The notes beneath the pieces are model-generated. The model was not told where the DNA came from. It made no database searches and saw only the letters and a list, made by a program, of their open reading frames with translations. From FEB-25 sp963726315 (GTDB lineage Bacteria; Chloroflexota; Anaerolineae; Anaerolineales; UBA4823): a stretch of DNA of 64,000 bases. The DNA is taken from NCBI GenBank assembly GCA_963726315.1, contig CAVSBZ010000004.1:62001-126000 (forward strand), in the 5' to 3' direction. The translations under genes and the position numbers were made by a program. Each line of letters opens with the position of its first letter. The stretch's first letter is position 1. This document shows positions 63,109-64,000 of this stretch, in pieces.

Positions 63109-64000
63109 ATGGCAAAAGGACAGAAGAGTCAAATCGTCACAAAGAAACATCTTGCTCGTCAAGAACGTGAACGCCTACAGAATCGATATATCCTGATTGC
63201 AAGTATCGCGGTCATCGTTATTGTCTTTGGATTGATCGGATATGGAATTATACAAACGTATATTATTCAGCCCCAACAACCTGTCGCCAAGGTTGCGGAC
63301 AAAGTGATCACCACCAAACAGTTTCAAACCTTTGCCCGCTATGAACGCGTGCAGTGGATCCAACAATATCGATATTACCAACAGCTCCAGCAGATTTTTG
63401 GCAGCGATCAATCAAGTTTGAGCTATATTCAACAGCTGATGGCTCAAATCGAATATCAGCTTCAAGCTACTAACCTTGGTCAAAATACGGTAGACTACTT
63501 GGTAGCTAACCAAATCATTCAACAAGAAGCCGATAAACGTGGTATTACCGTCTCGACTGCTGAAATTGATAAGACTTTAGAGGAGTATATGGGTTATTTT
63601 CCAAATGGAACACCTACCACTGCACCGACCACTAATCCGGTTCCTACTTCGACACTCAACCCCACCCAAATTTCCCTGATTCCGCCAACTGCCACCGTTG
63701 TCCCAACTTCAACCTCGACACCGACACCAACGATTACTGTGACTCAGGAAATTGTGAGCCCGACGCCGACTGTCATCATCACACCCACTGCAACGGCAAC
63801 AACCGGTGCTCCGGCAGCAACCAGTACCCCCGCCCCATCACCTACTCCTTACACCACCGAGGAATATGCGAAAAATTTCCAGCAATTTGTCGCTACCATG
63901 AAGTCTGACGCCAATTTATCAGAAGCAGACCTCCGCTGGATATTTACCATGCAGCAATTAAGGACAAAAGTCTTTGATGCAATCACTGCAGATATCTCCC
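63109..64000 (+). CDS. SurA/PpiC-like membrane-anchored foldase, cut by the window edge
   Basis: An open frame from ATG 63109 (GAGG ~7 bp upstream) runs without a stop to the window end, giving at least 297 residues. A Lys/Arg-rich start is followed by a membrane helix (~32-55, 'ILIASIAVIVIVFGLIGYGI'), then 'PVAKVADKVITTKQFQTFAR', the SurA N-terminal (chaperone-like) pattern, and 'VDYLVANQIIQQEADKRGI'. A Thr/Pro linker (~167-250) interrupts it before 'EEYAKNFQQFVATMKSDANL'. The parvulin PPIase domain would lie beyond the edge. The likely role is folding of exported proteins at the outer membrane face. It follows rpsR by 66 bp; it may share the operon transcript. Confidence 0.75.
   Translation, partial: MAKGQKSQIVTKKHLARQERERLQNRYILIASIAVIVIVFGLIGYGIIQTYIIQPQQPVAKVADKVITTKQFQTFARYERVQWIQQYRYYQQLQQIFGSDQSSLSYIQQLMAQIEYQLQATNLGQNTVDYLVANQIIQQEADKRGITVSTAEIDKTLEEYMGYFPNGTPTTAPTTNPVPTSTLNPTQISLIPPTATVVPTSTSTPTPTITVTQEIVSPTPTVIITPTATATTGAPAATSTPAPSPTPYTTEEYAKNFQQFVATMKSDANLSEADLRWIFTMQQLRTKVFDAITADIS

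Overview
The window looks like a chromosomal piece of an Anaerolineae-type Chloroflexota bacterium, probably from a metagenome assembly. This is inferred from secreted proteins with Pro/Thr-rich linkers, the absence of LPXTG or exosortase signals, DUF4012 and DUF2723 membrane proteins, a rpsF-ssb-rpsR operon, and several secreted proteins ending in a short hydrophobic-Pro-hydrophobic-basic tail. No rRNA, tRNA, insertion sequence, phage gene or CRISPR array was recognised.

Layout. 1-16 kb: a frameshifted acyl-CoA synthetase fragment, a membrane acyltransferase, a Tat-exported DUF362 protein, an SGNH-like lipoprotein, an Fn3-type secreted protein, a 2001-residue mosaic surface protein, a sugar epimerase and a PT-linker membrane protein. 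16-30.9 kb: tandem paralogous glycosidase-like proteins, then an exopolysaccharide region with a GT2-phosphoglycosyltransferase fusion, a flippase-like protein, a DUF2723 protein, DUF4012, O-antigen ligase, and a nucleotide-sugar module (LegB-like dehydratase, nucleotidyltransferase, DegT aminotransferase). 30.9-49.5 kb: a second polysaccharide locus with an initiating transferase of inverted domain order, TPR, FemAB-like and methyltransferase genes, six glycosyltransferases, Wzy, Wzx and a Wzz-BY-kinase fusion. The kinase's 3' end is followed by degenerate copies of its own tail. 50.7-60.6 kb: a peptide-maturation (RiPP-like) region. 61-64 kb: a hydrogenase-protease-like gene and the rpsF-ssb-rpsR operon, followed by a SurA/PpiC-like gene that runs off the edge.

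The most interesting object is the operon transcribed leftward from about 58.45 to 55.39 kb: a PqqD-like protein, a radical SAM/SPASM enzyme, an unlisted 53-residue peptide gene at 56753-56914, an HPr-kinase-like protein and an S24/S26-type peptidase. The peptide has a lysine-rich leader with a YxxPxL motif (the type bound by PqqD-like domains) and a core with three Cys and a C-terminal Ser. A PF14907-type nucleotidyltransferase, a C25 (gingipain-like) protease and an S8 protease lie next to it. I infer a ribosomally made, post-translationally modified peptide whose product is unknown.

A second theme is sequence quality. At least seven genes are interrupted by one apparent +1 or -1 base, often in a short homopolymer, and one of them is the essential ssb. 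Most of these breaks may be consensus errors, although a poly-T tract in a glycosyltransferase could also be phase-variable.
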